Source: Clostridium sp. UBA699
GTDB taxonomy: Bacteria > Bacillota > Clostridia > Clostridiales > Clostridiaceae
Assembly (NCBI GenBank): GCA_002298915.1
Contig: DBML01000018.1
Span: forward strand, 38,636-102,635
Direction: 5' to 3'
Length of the DNA: 64,000 bases
Part shown: positions 25,083 to 33,844 of the stretch, in pieces
Layout: each line of letters starts with the position of its first letter
Position numbering within the stretch: the stretch's first letter is position 1
Translations under genes and position numbers: made by a program
Notes under the pieces: generated by a model
Told to the model about the DNA's origin: nothing
Seen by the model: only the letters and a program-made list of their open reading frames with translations
Databases searched by the model: none

Positions 25083-26594
25083 TCACACAAGAATATTCAT
25101 AGTCACCTTCCTGTATTCCTCTATCGTGGTGATGCCGCTTCTCACCAGCTCGCCGCATCTCTCCGCCAGCCCCTTTACCCCGCATTCGAAGTTTTCCCTC
25201 CGGACGGCTTCGGCGTCAATCCCCTCCCTGATTGCGGCCTTCTTGTCCCTATCAATCCTGATGTACTCGTAGACAACCGTCCTGCCTGAATAACCGGTGC
25301 CGCCGCATCTTGGGCATCCCCTCCCGGAATACATCTTGTCTCCCTCACACAGCCCCAGGATTGAAGCCTCCTCAGTTGTCGGGCTGAGCTCCTCCCTGCA
25401 GCCAGGGCATATCCTGCGTACGAGCCTCTGAGCTATGATGCCTATCAGCGCCTCGCTCACCAGATAGTTCGGCACGCCCATGTCTATGAGCCTCAGGACC
25501 GCCGAAACGGCATCGTTCGTATGCAGAGTGGAAAGCACCAGGTGCCCTGTTATGGCAGCCCGCACGGCAATCCTGGCCGTCTCCTCATCGCGTATCTCTC
25601 CTATCATTATGACATCGGGATCCTGCCTTAGGAGGCTCCTCAGTCCTGATGCAAAGGTCAGCCCCGTCTTGCTGCAGACGCCTACCTGGTTTATCCCTTC
25701 TATGGAGAACTCCACGGGGTCCTCTATTGTGAGTATGTTTTTCTCAAGGCTGTTCAAAGAGCTCAGCATTGCGTACAAGGTTGTCGACTTCCCGCTCCCC
25801 GTGGGCCCTGTTACCAGGATTATGCCGTGCTGGCTGCCGAGCATGTCCCTAATGAATGCTGCGCCTTCCCGGCCAAATCCCAGGCCTTCGAGAGTCGCCC
25901 TGCCTTTAAGGCTGTAAAGTATCCTTATGACGATCTTCTCCCCGTAAACCGTAGGCAAGGTGGAGAGCCTGAAATCGTAGCCGGAGCCGTTGTAGTTCAT
26001 GTTTATCTTGCCGTCCTGAGGCAGCCTTTTCTCAGTGATGTCCATCTCTGCCATCACTTTAATCCTTGAGCAAACCTTGGAATAGGCATTATGCGGCATC
26101 CTCATGTATTCGCAAAGCACTCCGTCTATCCTGAACCTGACCTTCACATGGTCCTCGCAGGGTTCAAGATGGATGTCGCTCGCCTGCATGCAGATCGCCC
26201 TGATGAGGATCGACCTGGTAAGGCTGATGACCGGAGAATCCTCGTACTGCTGGTTCCTCTCCATTACCTGCTCGTCGCTTGCAGCAGATTCATCGTATTC
26301 CTTTTTGAGCTTTGTCAGTGCCGCTTCCGCATTCTCCCTCGAATATATCCTGTATACAGCGGAGAGGATCTGGTCTCCGTTTCCCTTGTGGCGCACCACC
26401 TCCCTTCCGGTCATCAGCCTGACCTGCCCTTCAAGCTCAGTGTCAAGGTCGTTCTTTGAAGCTATGTGAATTTTGCCTTTGTCAATCCCGAAGGCGATCA
26501 TGCAGTTCCCCAGGCACATATCCTCCGGTATCATGCTCACTGCATCCCTGTCGATGAGGATGCTGTCAAGATCAATCGTTGATATTTCCACCAT
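25083..26594 (-). CDS. Pilus assembly / type II secretion ATPase (GspE/PilB family)
   Basis: This hexameric ATPase of about 503 residues drives pilus assembly. The N-terminal MshEN-like region is followed by the secretion ATPase core with Walker A TGPTGSGKSTT, the Asp box TIEDPVE, Walker B PDVIMIGEIRDEETA, and the His box GHLVLSTLHTND. A zinc-binding tetracysteine insert (CPGC...CPRC) typical of PilB/GspE is present. The start region has TTG 26600, ATG 26594 and GTG 26591 overlapping a GGAG; ATG is chosen. No retraction ATPase (PilT) is encoded nearby. Confidence 0.9.
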   Translation of the reverse strand: MVEISTIDLDSILIDRDAVSMIPEDMCLGNCMIAFGIDKGKIHIASKNDLDTELEGQVRLMTGREVVRHKGNGDQILSAVYRIYSRENAEAALTKLKKEYDESAASDEQVMERNQQYEDSPVISLTRSILIRAICMQASDIHLEPCEDHVKVRFRIDGVLCEYMRMPHNAYSKVCSRIKVMAEMDITEKRLPQDGKINMNYNGSGYDFRLSTLPTVYGEKIVIRILYSLKGRATLEGLGFGREGAAFIRDMLGSQHGIILVTGPTGSGKSTTLYAMLSSLNSLEKNILTIEDPVEFSIEGINQVGVCSKTGLTFASGLRSLLRQDPDVIMIGEIRDEETARIAVRAAITGHLVLSTLHTNDAVSAVLRLIDMGVPNYLVSEALIGIIAQRLVRRICPGCREELSPTTEEASILGLCEGDKMYSGRGCPRCGGTGYSGRTVVYEYIRIDRDKKAAIREGIDAEAVRRENFECGVKGLAERCGELVRSGITTIEEYRKVTMNILV

Positions 26595-26644
26595 CTCCAA
26601 TCAAACTTAATTTACCTACATTATTGCCTGAGTCGTTTTTTTTA

Positions 26645-26680
26645 AACGCAAAAAAAGAAAAAGAAGCAATTAAATGCTTC
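26645..26680 (-). terminator. Terminator overlapping the deoC stop codon
   Basis: On the minus strand GAAGCA (26680-26675) pairs with TGCTTC (26668-26663), with the deoC TAA inside the loop, followed by TTTTTC and a second T run. The terminator therefore uses the last codons of deoC. Confidence 0.7.
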
Positions 26681-27341
26681 TTTTTTCTGCGCCTTCAACA
26701 ATTGCTATGCCTGAGGAAGTCCCTATCCTTGTCGCTCCTGCCTTTATCATGGCCTCGGCCTGTTCTAAGCTCCTGACTCCGCCGGAGGCTTTGATTCCGA
26801 TCGACTCCCCGAGCACGCCTTTCATCAGCTCCACATGGTGCACCATGGCTCCACCCTTTGAGAAGCCTGTTGATGTTTTTATGTAGTCCGCACCTGCATC
26901 CTTCACTATCTCGCTAGCTTTAGTTACCTCCCAGTCCTCCAGGAAGCCTGTTTCAACAATAACCTTGAGCACAGCCTTACCCTCAACGGCTTTTGCCACT
27001 GCTGCTATGTCCTGGTGGACGTAGTCGTATTTTTTCTCCTTGAACCTGCCGACGTTCATGACCATGTCAACCTCATGGGCGCCAAGCCTGACTGCATCCT
27101 CAGCCTCATACACCTTCACGGCCGTGGTGTTTGCCCCCAGCGGAAACCCTATGACTGTCGCGACCCTAACTCCGCTTCCCTGCACCGCTTTTGCAGCGGC
27201 TTCAATGTTGCATGGGTTTACAACCACTGTTGCGAAGCCATATTCGACCGCTTCCTTGCAGAGTTTGGCGACATCGTCCAGTGACGCATCCTGCCTGAGC
27301 AGTGTGTGTTCTATATAGCCTGCTATTTTCTGCTTGTTCAT
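26670..27341 (-). CDS. deoC: Deoxyribose-phosphate aldolase
   Basis: DeoC splits 2-deoxyribose-5-phosphate into acetaldehyde and glyceraldehyde-3-phosphate during deoxynucleoside catabolism. The 223-residue TIM barrel has YIEHTLLR, VIGFPLGA, EVDMVMNVGRFK, LKVIVETGFL and the Schiff-base segment GADYIKTSTGFSKGGA, then IKASGGVR. GGGAG before ATG 27341 sets the start; 12 more codons upstream are open but unlike the family. It appears monocistronic, with a terminator at its own 3' end and a divergent neighbour. Confidence 0.95.
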   Translation of the reverse strand: MNKQKIAGYIEHTLLRQDASLDDVAKLCKEAVEYGFATVVVNPCNIEAAAKAVQGSGVRVATVIGFPLGANTTAVKVYEAEDAVRLGAHEVDMVMNVGRFKEKKYDYVHQDIAAVAKAVEGKAVLKVIVETGFLEDWEVTKASEIVKDAGADYIKTSTGFSKGGAMVHHVELMKGVLGESIGIKASGGVRSLEQAEAMIKAGATRIGTSSGIAIVEGAEKRSI

Positions 27342-27444
27342 GACTCCCACTCCCCTCACACAATTCCAAATATTCATTATTATTTAATTATAACAGAATA
27401 TGTATTGCAATGAAGCATTATTTATTTTAAAATAGATAATATTA

Positions 27445-27453
27445 TGCTATAAT
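27445..27453 (+). promoter_or_regulatory. Extended -10 element
   Basis: TGC directly followed by TATAAT (27448-27453) forms an extended -10 motif about 50 bases before the gene at 27505. The -35 region is weak, which is usual for extended -10 promoters. Confidence 0.4.
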
Positions 27454-27504
27454 TTACGTGGAATAATATTATCAAATCATTTATCGAAAGGGAGTCAATT
27501 ATAT

Positions 27505-27924
27505 ATGGGATTTCAAGAAAAACTGCAGAATTACTATGCTAAAAAGTATTTGAAGAAATATGGCGACAGGCTCACACAGCTACAGGGAAACGTCGTTTCT
27601 ACAAAGGTTACAGAAAAATCAATCCTGGGATTGCTGCATAAAATCAACGTGACAATAATCGTCAGGCCTGACAGAAGCAAGAACATCATTTCATGCACCT
27701 ACAAGAAGAACAGGTGGTTCAAAAAGCCTGAATTCATTCCGATATCGCAGGGAAACCTTCTCCTGGTCCAGGGCTTGAAGGCTGACAAGAGCAAGAAGGC
27801 AAAGAAGGACAGCAAAGAAGGAATAAGCATAATCAACATCAGGAACATGACGACAAAGAGGGATCTCGTTCCTATCGAAGGCGGAGCTCCTAAGGTGCAG
27901 AGGCAGGTAAAGAGATTAAAATAA
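27505..27924 (+). CDS. Hypothetical basic protein
   Basis: The 139-residue protein is strongly basic, with a helical start (KLQNYYAKKYLKKYGDR), a central beta-like part (NVTIIVRPDRSKNIISCTYK) and a Lys/Arg-rich tail (KADKSKKAKKD, QRQVKRLK). There is no signal peptide or membrane helix. Its charge would suit RNA or DNA binding, but no family is recognised. The GGGAG site before the ATG, a TGCTATAAT promoter element and a strong terminator indicate an independently expressed single gene. Confidence 0.7.
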   Translation: MGFQEKLQNYYAKKYLKKYGDRLTQLQGNVVSTKVTEKSILGLLHKINVTIIVRPDRSKNIISCTYKKNRWFKKPEFIPISQGNLLLVQGLKADKSKKAKKDSKEGISIINIRNMTTKRDLVPIEGGAPKVQRQVKRLK

Positions 27925-27931
27925 CCCACGG

Positions 27932-27963
27932 GGATACAGCAATCAACTGCTGTATCCTTTTTT
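27932..27963 (+). terminator. Rho-independent terminator
   Basis: GGATACAGCA (27932-27941) and TGCTGTATCC (27948-27957) form a perfect ten-base-pair stem followed by seven T residues, eight bases after the stop of the basic hypothetical protein. Confidence 0.9.
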
Positions 27964-27969
27964 CAGGAT

Positions 27970-27998
27970 TTGACTAAGCGCCCGCTAACAATTAAAAT
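27970..27998 (+). promoter_or_regulatory. Predicted promoter of the pyrophosphatase gene
   Basis: TTGACT (27970-27975), a 17-base spacer and TAAAAT (27993-27998) lie about 45 bases before the ATG at 28042, directly after the preceding terminator. Confidence 0.55.
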
Positions 27999-28041
27999 AT
28001 ATTTGAAAACAAAGATAATTTATGCTTAAGGAGGCATTTTC

Positions 28042-29676
28042 ATGGAAGATATAATCTACATAACCGGACACAAGAATCCGGATACCGACTCTATCTGCTC
28101 CGCAATATCCTACGCTGAGCTTAAAAAAAGGCTTGGGTATACCAACGCAAAGGCTATAAGGCTGGGTTCGGTGAGCAAGGAAACCCAGTTCGCGCTCGAC
28201 CATTTCAACGTGAAGGCACCCGACCTCATGGAATCGATGAAGGCCCAGATAGCGGACCTGAACTTCGGTCCAAGGGAGGCTGTGCTCCCGGTCGATACGA
28301 TCAAGAAGGCCTGGGAGCTTATAAAGGAAAGCGACAGCAAGACCCTTTCTGTAGTCGACGAGGACGGAAAGCTGATCGGCATAGCTTCCCAGTCAACGAT
28401 AACCTCCTCCTATATGGACATATGGGACAACGCTGCAATACAGAAGAGCAACACGAAGATGGCAAGCATCATAGAAACTCTTTCCGCAAAGCCGGTTTAC
28501 CTGATAGATGACGGCCAGGAGCTCAAGGGGAAAATACTCGTTTCGGCCATGCTTCCAGACAGTGCTGAGCCTTTCGTAGAAGAGGGCGACATAGTTATCT
28601 GCGGCGACAGGCTCGATACCCAGGAGATGATAATAAAGAACAAGGCTGCCCTAATGATAGTTACAGGGAACCTTCCGGTAAGCAAGGAAATTGTGGAGAA
28701 GGCGAAGGCTGCCAGCTGCAGCATCATAAGCACCCCTTACGACACGTTCACCGCTTCTAGGCTTGTTCCGCTGAGCGTTCCGGTAGGATACGTCATGTCC
28801 ACCGAAAAACTCATAAGCTTCAGGCTGGACGACACCATAGAAGACGTGAAGGAAGTTATGCTGGACACAAGGTTCAGAAGCTATCCTGTCCTTGATTCAG
28901 ACAACAAGGTCGTAGGAAACATATCGAGATACCACCTCATAGCTCCGAACAAGAAGAAGCTCATCCTCATAGACCACAACGAGAAGGGTCAGTCAGTGAA
29001 CGGCCGCGAGGATGCCGAGATACTTGAGATCATCGACCACCACAGAATAGCAGATGTAATGACCACAAACCCTATACTTTACAGATGCGAGCCTGTGGGC
29101 TGCACAGCTACGATAGTAACAAACATGTACTACGAAAACGGCCTGGAGCCGACCAAAGAGATCGCAGGGCTTCTCTGCTCCGCCATCATCTCGGACACCC
29201 TGCTGTTCAAGTCCCCTACTTCAACGCCTGCAGACAAGGCTGCCGTTGAAAAGCTGGCTGCCATCGCGGGAATAGACCCTGTCAAGTATGCGAAGGAGAT
29301 GTTCAAGGCTGGATCCTCACTAGCCGGAAAGAGCGCCGAGGACATCTTCAATCAGGACTTCAAGGAGTTCAGACTGGGAGACCTCAAGCTCGGAGTTTCG
29401 CAGATCTCCACGATGGACGTGGAAGGCCTGAATCCTGTGAAGCCTGACCTGATAAAGCTCATGCAGGACAAAGCAAAGAACGAGAACTTCCACCTGCTGG
29501 TGCTTATGCTTACCGACATCCTGGAGGGCGGCTCGGAGCTCGTCGTGATCGGCGAAAGAAAGGACCTTGCAGAGAAAGCCTTCGATGTCAACATCCCTGG
29601 CGACACTGTGTACGTCCCTGGAATGATGTCGAGGAAGAAGCAGGTAATCCCTCCTCTTACCGCCGCAAGCCTGTAA
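28042..29676 (+). CDS. Family II inorganic pyrophosphatase with CBS and DRTGG regulatory domains
   Basis: This is a manganese-dependent DHH-family pyrophosphatase of 544 residues, much longer than the roughly 310 of the simple enzyme. The N-terminal catalytic part has GHKNPDTDSICSA. A regulatory insert (about residues 70-305) holds two CBS motifs, such as KTLSVVDEDGKLIGIAS and RSYPVLDSDNKVVGNIS, flanking a DRTGG-like region. The catalytic domain resumes with LIDHNE and the DHH-type EIIDHHRIAD, then SAIISDTLLFKSPT and the C-terminal DHHA2 domain. Characterised clostridial CBS-DRTGG pyrophosphatases are controlled by adenine nucleotides and diadenosine polyphosphates, so the same is expected here. 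GGAGG precedes the ATG. Confidence 0.92.
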   Translation: MEDIIYITGHKNPDTDSICSAISYAELKKRLGYTNAKAIRLGSVSKETQFALDHFNVKAPDLMESMKAQIADLNFGPREAVLPVDTIKKAWELIKESDSKTLSVVDEDGKLIGIASQSTITSSYMDIWDNAAIQKSNTKMASIIETLSAKPVYLIDDGQELKGKILVSAMLPDSAEPFVEEGDIVICGDRLDTQEMIIKNKAALMIVTGNLPVSKEIVEKAKAASCSIISTPYDTFTASRLVPLSVPVGYVMSTEKLISFRLDDTIEDVKEVMLDTRFRSYPVLDSDNKVVGNISRYHLIAPNKKKLILIDHNEKGQSVNGREDAEILEIIDHHRIADVMTTNPILYRCEPVGCTATIVTNMYYENGLEPTKEIAGLLCSAIISDTLLFKSPTSTPADKAAVEKLAAIAGIDPVKYAKEMFKAGSSLAGKSAEDIFNQDFKEFRLGDLKLGVSQISTMDVEGLNPVKPDLIKLMQDKAKNENFHLLVLMLTDILEGGSELVVIGERKDLAEKAFDVNIPGDTVYVPGMMSRKKQVIPPLTAASL

Positions 29677-29692
29677 ACTTCAAAAAATATTT

Positions 29693-29728
29693 AAGGAACA
29701 TTGAATCCCGGTTCAATGTTCCTTATTT
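29693..29728. terminator. Bidirectional terminator between convergent genes
   Basis: AAGGAACATTGAA pairs perfectly with TTCAATGTTCCTT around a six-base loop. T-rich sequence follows on the plus strand (TATTTTG), and AT-rich sequence including a T run follows on the minus strand. It can serve both the pyrophosphatase and the end of the che operon. Confidence 0.85.
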
Positions 29729-30126
29729 TGTGCGCACAAAACATCCATGTCCAGCATAGTGACTATGCTGCCTTCGAACCTCATAACGCCTTCGATGTAC
29801 TCCCTGCAGTGGACGTCAGGGCTCTCGGCAAGGAGATGCTCCGCCATTTCTATCACTTCCACAACCTGGTCCACGCAGATGCCTATCGTCTCGCATTCCA
29901 GGTCGAGTATGACAACGTTCTCCTGCTCCTCCTGCCCCCGGGGCACGTCAAGCAGGAGGTTTATGTCAAGGAGCGACAGCACGTTACCCCTCAGGTTGAC
30001 CAGCCCCTTGATGTATTCAGGAGCCATCGGCACTCTGGTTACATTCATCGTTTCATTTATGCTCTGCACCTTCTCCGACCTGAGAGCAAAGAGCTCTTCG
30101 CCCAGCTTGAATATCAGAACCTGCAC
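29713..30126 (-). CDS. cheW: Chemotaxis adaptor CheW (second copy)
   Basis: The 137-residue SH3-like scaffold links chemoreceptors to the CheA kinase. Features are VLIFKLGEELFALRSEKVQSI, the VPMAPEYIKGLVNLRGNVLSLLDI signature and VDQVVEVIEM. The start is a GTG at 30126 with GGAGG upstream. This is the last gene of the che operon; its stop lies inside the bidirectional terminator stem region. It differs from the first cheW at 35403, so the two may serve different receptor sets. Confidence 0.9.
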   Translation of the reverse strand: MQVLIFKLGEELFALRSEKVQSINETMNVTRVPMAPEYIKGLVNLRGNVLSLLDINLLLDVPRGQEEQENVVILDLECETIGICVDQVVEVIEMAEHLLAESPDVHCREYIEGVMRFEGSIVTMLDMDVLCAQNKEH

Positions 30127-30143
30127 CCCTCACTCCTCCTTCT

Positions 30144-30503
30144 TCAGCTGCTCAGCTTGCCGATGGCCTCTAGCACCCTGTCAGGCTGAAACGGCTTCAC
30201 GACAAAATCCTTGGCTCCGGCCCTTATGGCATCCATTACCATGGACTGCTGCCCCATAGCCGAACACATTATTATCTTGGCATCGGGGTCGAACTCCCTT
30301 ATCGCCTTGACAGCTTCTATCCCGTCCATGTCTGGCATGGTTATGTCCATTGTCACGACGTCCGGTTTCTCCCTCTTGTACATTTCAACCGCCTTTATGC
30401 CGTTGTTCGCTTCGGCAACCACGTCGTATCCGTTCTTCTCAAGAATATCCTTTATCATCATCCTCATAAAAGCTGCATCGTCAACTATCAATACCCTTGT
30501 CAT
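30144..30503 (-). CDS. cheY: Chemotaxis response regulator CheY
   Basis: The single-domain receiver of 119 residues has acidic residues D8 and D9, phosphoacceptor D53 in VVTMDITMPDMDG, S81 in the CSAMGQ switch position, and K103 in FVVKPF. It is expected to bind the flagellar switch or another output after phosphorylation by CheA. A GGAGGGG site precedes the ATG. The gene follows cheC, which encodes a CheY-P phosphatase-type protein. Confidence 0.93.
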   Translation of the reverse strand: MTRVLIVDDAAFMRMMIKDILEKNGYDVVAEANNGIKAVEMYKREKPDVVTMDITMPDMDGIEAVKAIREFDPDAKIIMCSAMGQQSMVMDAIRAGAKDFVVKPFQPDRVLEAIGKLSS

Positions 30504-30536
30504 CTTAAGACCCCTCCATAAATCAATAATACCATA

Positions 30537-31136
30537 TTATTTAACACCTAATTTGTCGAGAATCCTATCCAGAGAACCAGGCTTCGGGATGTAGTAGAAA
30601 TGTCCGCACACGCTGGTCTTGTCATGCATGAATACAGTTTCAACGTCCAGCACAGAGTCGTCGAACTGGTCGGACTCTATGAAGGTGTTAGACAGGATTG
30701 CGCCGAGCATATCGTACGTCACAGCCGGTACGGAAGGAACTATGTTCATGCCCGTAAACCTTGCTATGGCGTCCAGGTATGAGCTCGCGACTATGTTGCC
30801 GACTTCCGACAGCACTGAATACCCGTTCTCCGTCACGTACTGCTCCTTTTTTCCCGTGAGCGCCTCGATGATGTATAGAGCCTCTTCCTTTTCAAAAACG
30901 AACAGTATGTTTCCCTGTATGTCTCCCAGGACCCTGACAATGACTCCAACGACAACGTCGTCTCCTCCTAAGCTGGTGAATATGTCGTCGAAAGGTACTA
31001 TGTTTATCGAAGGCACCTTCATGTCGACCTTCATGTCCAGAAGCTTCGAGAGCGCAGTGGCTGCGTTCCCGGACCCTATGTTTCCAACCTCCTGCAGTGC
31101 ATCAAGCTGGATGGCTGAAAGCTCCTCATATGCCAT
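30537..31136 (-). CDS. cheC: CheY-P phosphatase CheC
   Basis: CheC dephosphorylates CheY-P and partners with CheD in Bacillus-type adaptation. The 199-residue protein carries both active-site helices with the E-x2-N pattern: LQEVGNIGSGNAATALS near residue 15 and LSEVGNIVASSYLDAIA near residue 110. Its presence together with cheD in the same operon suggests the CheC-CheD-CheY feedback system. AAGGAGG precedes the ATG. Confidence 0.92.
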   Translation of the reverse strand: MAYEELSAIQLDALQEVGNIGSGNAATALSKLLDMKVDMKVPSINIVPFDDIFTSLGGDDVVVGVIVRVLGDIQGNILFVFEKEEALYIIEALTGKKEQYVTENGYSVLSEVGNIVASSYLDAIARFTGMNIVPSVPAVTYDMLGAILSNTFIESDQFDDSVLDVETVFMHDKTSVCGHFYYIPKPGSLDRILDKLGVK

Positions 31137-31150
31137 ATATTTTATCCTCC

Positions 31151-33064
31151 TTAAACCAACGCTGCAACATCAAGGATAAGGGTAACTCGTCCGTCACCTA
31201 GTATGGTTGCACCTATATATTCTTTCAAACCCAGAAGCGTCCTGCCGAGCGGCTTTATGACTATCTCCTTCTGGCCCAGCAGCGCGTCGACGACCAGACC
31301 GGCCGTCTTCTCCCCTGCCTTTACTATTATTATATACCTTTTGCTGCTGCCGGAATCCTCCAGGCCAAGCCTTCTGTCGAGCCTCACAATCGGTATCACA
31401 GCATCCTTGTAGGCTATGACTTCGAGGTTGTTCGTTTTTTTAATAATATTATCCTTGTAATCGATCACTCTGTCAATATAACCAAGGGATACAGCCATCG
31501 TCTCGCCCCCCGCCATGACCAGCAGAGTCTTGATTATCTGCAGCGTCAAAGGCAGCTTGATGGTTATCGCTGTGCCTTTGCCCTCTTCGGTAAAAACGTC
31601 CAGCGTGCCGCCCAGTCCGGCTATCTTTGTTTTGACGACGTCCATCCCGACCCCCCTGCCGGATATGTCGGTTATTACATCGCTTGTGCTGAAGCCCTGG
31701 ATGAATATTAGGTTCATGATCTCGCTGTCGCTCATCCCCTGGGTGTTTATGCCTTTTTCAGCCGCCTTGGACCTTATCTGGTCCAGGGACATCCCTCTTC
31801 CGTCGTCCTCCACCCGGATGACACCGCTGGTCCCTTCCTGCCATGCTGAGATGGTGATCCTGCCTGCAGGGCTCTTGCCCAGAGCTGACCTCTCCTGAGG
31901 CGTCTCGATCCCGTGATCCGCTGCATTCCTCAGAATATGGATAAGCGGTTCTCCGATTTCGTCTATGAGAACCCTGTCCAGCTCGGTATCCTTTCCGCTG
32001 ATCACAAGTTCTATATCCTTCCCGAGCTCTACGGAAAGGTCCCTTACCATCCTGGGGAACCTGCTCAGGATGACGTCCACCGGAAGCATCCTTATCTTCA
32101 TCACGAGCTCCTGAAGGTCCGTGGTGGCTCTTGCTATCTGCTCAAGCGTCTCCTCAAGCTCGCCCATTCCGTTCATGCTGCCAATCTGTTCCAGCCTTGT
32201 CCTGCATATGACAAGCTCTGAAACCCTGTTCATGAACATGTCCAGCTTGTTGAGGTCCACCCTAACCGATGGCTGCTGCTTCTTATGGACCTCGGCAGAC
32301 TGCTCTGGGAGTGGTTTCGCCTTGAGGCTCTGGTTTTTTGAGCTTACCTGCCTTACTATGACCTCGTCTATCTCAGATATTTTCATCACGGTGTTCCTGA
32401 TGAAAGCGGCGTCTTTGCCGGACAGGTAGAGGAGGCTTATCGAATTTTCGAAGCTGCCTCTCTCTATCTCCTCAGCTTCAGGAACGGACTTTATGATGTC
32501 CCCGCTTTCCTCCAGAGTCTGGACCACGAGGAACGCTCTGGCCGCCTTAAGCAGCGTGCTTTCGCTGATCATGACTTTGACCTGGTAAACATTGAGACCC
32601 TCTGTCTCCGCGTGCTGGATTATGCTTAGCTCATACTCGTTTAAGGCCATCTCCGAAGAATTTCCATCGAAGGCTGCCGGCTCGTCCTTGAAGGAAATGA
32701 GCTCAAGCTCCTCCATCAGCTCACCTATCGGGAGGTCGTCTGTTTCGCCTTCCCTGATGCTGTTGGCCATGTTCTCTAGTGTGTCGAGGCACCTGAACAG
32801 CAGAGTGATCACCTCCTGGGTGACCTCAAGCTGTCCCTCCTTGAACTCGGAGAGCACGTCTTCCATCTTGTGGGTAAGTGCGGCCATCCTGCCGAAACCC
32901 ATGGTGGCCGCCATCCCTTTTATGGTGTGGGCTGCCCTGAAGATTTCGCTCATCCGGTCCTTGTTTCCCGGATCCTTCTCGAGCTGAAGCAGGGAACCGT
33001 TCAGATTCTGCAAATTTTCTATTGTCTCCTCAAGGAAGATTTCCATATACTGCGATGTGTCCAT
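31151..33064 (-). CDS. cheA: Chemotaxis histidine kinase CheA
   Basis: The 637-residue kinase has an Hpt (P1) domain with phosphorylatable H46 in FRAAHTIKGMAATMG and a variable P2-like region (about residues 140-245). A dimerisation domain follows, then the ATPase domain with the H box (LIHILRNAADHGIE), G1 (VEDDGRGMS) and G2 (SDISGRGVGMDVV-like) motifs, and a C-terminal CheW-like domain (LLVMAGGETMAVSL, VDALLGQKEIVIKPLG). It phosphorylates CheY and CheB in response to receptors. Its start has only a weak ribosome site, 10 bases after cheR. Confidence 0.95.
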   Translation of the reverse strand: MDTSQYMEIFLEETIENLQNLNGSLLQLEKDPGNKDRMSEIFRAAHTIKGMAATMGFGRMAALTHKMEDVLSEFKEGQLEVTQEVITLLFRCLDTLENMANSIREGETDDLPIGELMEELELISFKDEPAAFDGNSSEMALNEYELSIIQHAETEGLNVYQVKVMISESTLLKAARAFLVVQTLEESGDIIKSVPEAEEIERGSFENSISLLYLSGKDAAFIRNTVMKISEIDEVIVRQVSSKNQSLKAKPLPEQSAEVHKKQQPSVRVDLNKLDMFMNRVSELVICRTRLEQIGSMNGMGELEETLEQIARATTDLQELVMKIRMLPVDVILSRFPRMVRDLSVELGKDIELVISGKDTELDRVLIDEIGEPLIHILRNAADHGIETPQERSALGKSPAGRITISAWQEGTSGVIRVEDDGRGMSLDQIRSKAAEKGINTQGMSDSEIMNLIFIQGFSTSDVITDISGRGVGMDVVKTKIAGLGGTLDVFTEEGKGTAITIKLPLTLQIIKTLLVMAGGETMAVSLGYIDRVIDYKDNIIKKTNNLEVIAYKDAVIPIVRLDRRLGLEDSGSSKRYIIIVKAGEKTAGLVVDALLGQKEIVIKPLGRTLLGLKEYIGATILGDGRVTLILDVAALV

Positions 33065-33074
33065 ATCCCGCTAC

Positions 33075-33842
33075 TCACACCTTTCTGTAAATAAAAGTGG
33101 ATGCCTTTTCAAAACCGTAGTCTTTATAATTATACATGCTTTCAGTGGATCCCACAAACAGAAGTCCGCCTTTTTTCAGGGACCTGCTGAATTTCCTGTA
33201 CATCTCGTCCTTAACATCCTGCTTGAAATAGATTACCACGTTCCTGCAGACGATTATGTCGAAGTTAGTCTCGTATTCGTCAAGTATTAGGTCATGCTTC
33301 CTGAACGTCACCTTCTTCTTGATCTCGGGCCTGATGGTGAAGATGCCGTCCGCGCTGGTGAAGTATTTCTCCCTGTAGTGGCTGCTTACGTTTTTGATCT
33401 CCGGCTCAGAATATTCTCCCTTCCTGGCCCGCTCAAGTATGGTGCTGTCTATGTCCGTGGCCAGTATCCAGTAGTCCCTCGTCCGCGACATATCATCCAG
33501 CATCATGGCGATGGAGTACGGCTCGGAACCTATGGAACAGGCCGCGCTCCATATCCTAAGCTGGCGGTTCCCCTTTGCAACGTATTCCTCAACCTTCTTC
33601 CTGAAATCATCGAAAACGCTCGGATTCCTGAAGAACTCTGTCACGTTTATCGTAATGAAGTCGAGGAATTTCTGCGACTGAGCGGGGTCTTTTTTGAGCA
33701 GGGCAATGTAAGCTTCGATGGAATCGACTCTTGACCTCTTCATGAGGCTTTCGATTCTCCTGTGAAGCTGCTTGGATTTGTATGCTGAAAGATCGATATT
33801 GTATTCCCTGTGCACCCATTTTTCAAAATCAGCCATATCCAT
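33075..33842 (-). CDS. cheR: Chemoreceptor methyltransferase CheR
   Basis: The 255-residue SAM-dependent enzyme methylates glutamates on chemoreceptors. The N-terminal helical domain (LSAYKSKQLHRRIESLMKR) and the catalytic domain with FFRNPSVFDDF, IWSAACSIGSEPYSIAM, ILATDIDSTILERA and DIIVCRNVVIYF are complete. An internal ATG two codons in is an alternative start. It lies two bases after cheB. Confidence 0.94.
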   Translation of the reverse strand: MDMADFEKWVHREYNIDLSAYKSKQLHRRIESLMKRSRVDSIEAYIALLKKDPAQSQKFLDFITINVTEFFRNPSVFDDFRKKVEEYVAKGNRQLRIWSAACSIGSEPYSIAMMLDDMSRTRDYWILATDIDSTILERARKGEYSEPEIKNVSSHYREKYFTSADGIFTIRPEIKKKVTFRKHDLILDEYETNFDIIVCRNVVIYFKQDVKDEMYRKFSRSLKKGGLLFVGSTESMYNYKDYGFEKASTFIYRKV

Positions 33843-33844
33843 CG

